Positions 63,931 through 64,000 of a stretch of 64,000 bases of DNA are shown one piece after another. Made by a program: the position numbers and the translations under genes. This DNA comes from Corythucha ciliata (lineage: Eukaryota; Arthropoda; Insecta; Hemiptera; Tingidae), in NCBI GenBank assembly GCA_038030265.1, contig CM075937.1, positions 13,888,001 to 13,952,000 of the forward strand. The letters run 5' to 3'. Positions within the stretch are counted from its first letter, which is position 1; every line of letters starts with the position of its first letter. The notes under the pieces are model-generated. The model saw nothing but the letters and a program-made list of their open reading frames with translations. It did not search any database and was not told the origin of the DNA.

Positions 63931-64000
63931 CAAAATTTCCTGATTTTCCTTATTTAAACTTTTCGGGAGCCGAGGGCTGGTCTTCGTTATGCTATGGGGA

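Overview
The window is nuclear DNA from an invertebrate animal, most likely an arthropod or a close relative. The evidence is standard-code genes split by short GT-AG introns (about 56-77 nt), animal orthologues (TIPRL, SUCLG1, KCTD5/insomniac), a non-LTR retrotransposon, tRNA-derived SINEs and many small palindromic DNA transposons. The species cannot be read from the sequence. There are no operons, no CRISPR array and no intact RNA gene that I can support.

Genes are few. At 2.7-4.4 kb a five-exon TIPRL (TIP41-like, PP2A/TOR regulator) faces a two-exon gene for a small secreted protein, tail to tail. At 12.5-13.7 kb a five-exon SUCLG1 (succinyl-CoA ligase alpha subunit) on the minus strand is divergent from a four-exon KCTD5/insomniac-type BTB gene on the plus strand, whose first intron is 8.3 kb and packed with repeats. 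A second small secreted-protein gene follows at 24.4-25.0 kb. A four-exon gene for a charged protein ending in a glutamine run lies on the minus strand at 39.3-40.1 kb. Weaker candidates are a minus-strand 3' gene end at 62.7-63.0 kb, a minus-strand ORF at 25.0-25.4 kb, a lone exon at 27.8 kb and a decayed coding relic at 14.8-15.3 kb.

More than half of the window is an unusual landscape of degenerate, short-period repeats. I separate eight word families, called A to H here. Nearly all carry a CGCGAA(A/T)T-like core between T-rich tracts. The dominant family C has a period near 30 bp. Its units vary mainly by CG to TG/CA changes. The arrays are not random: families follow each other in fixed order (G then C through the same junction; E then D), diagnostic odd units recur, and family G has a higher-order period of about 350-375 bp. 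This suggests old copies of one or a few long composite repeats rather than independent microsatellites.

Inserted into this landscape are TTAA-flanked fold-back elements in tandem (21.3-22.1 kb), terminal-inverted-repeat MITEs (15.6, 28.8, 37.3-38.4, 60.7 kb), a complete SINE with 13-bp target duplications (33.35-33.65 kb), a head-to-head SINE pair (48.6-49.1 kb) and an internally deleted LINE (47.1-48.5 kb). Regions 40.2-42.2 and 52.6-57.4 kb are low in these repeats, rich in homopolymers and simple sequence, and without a gene I can recognise.
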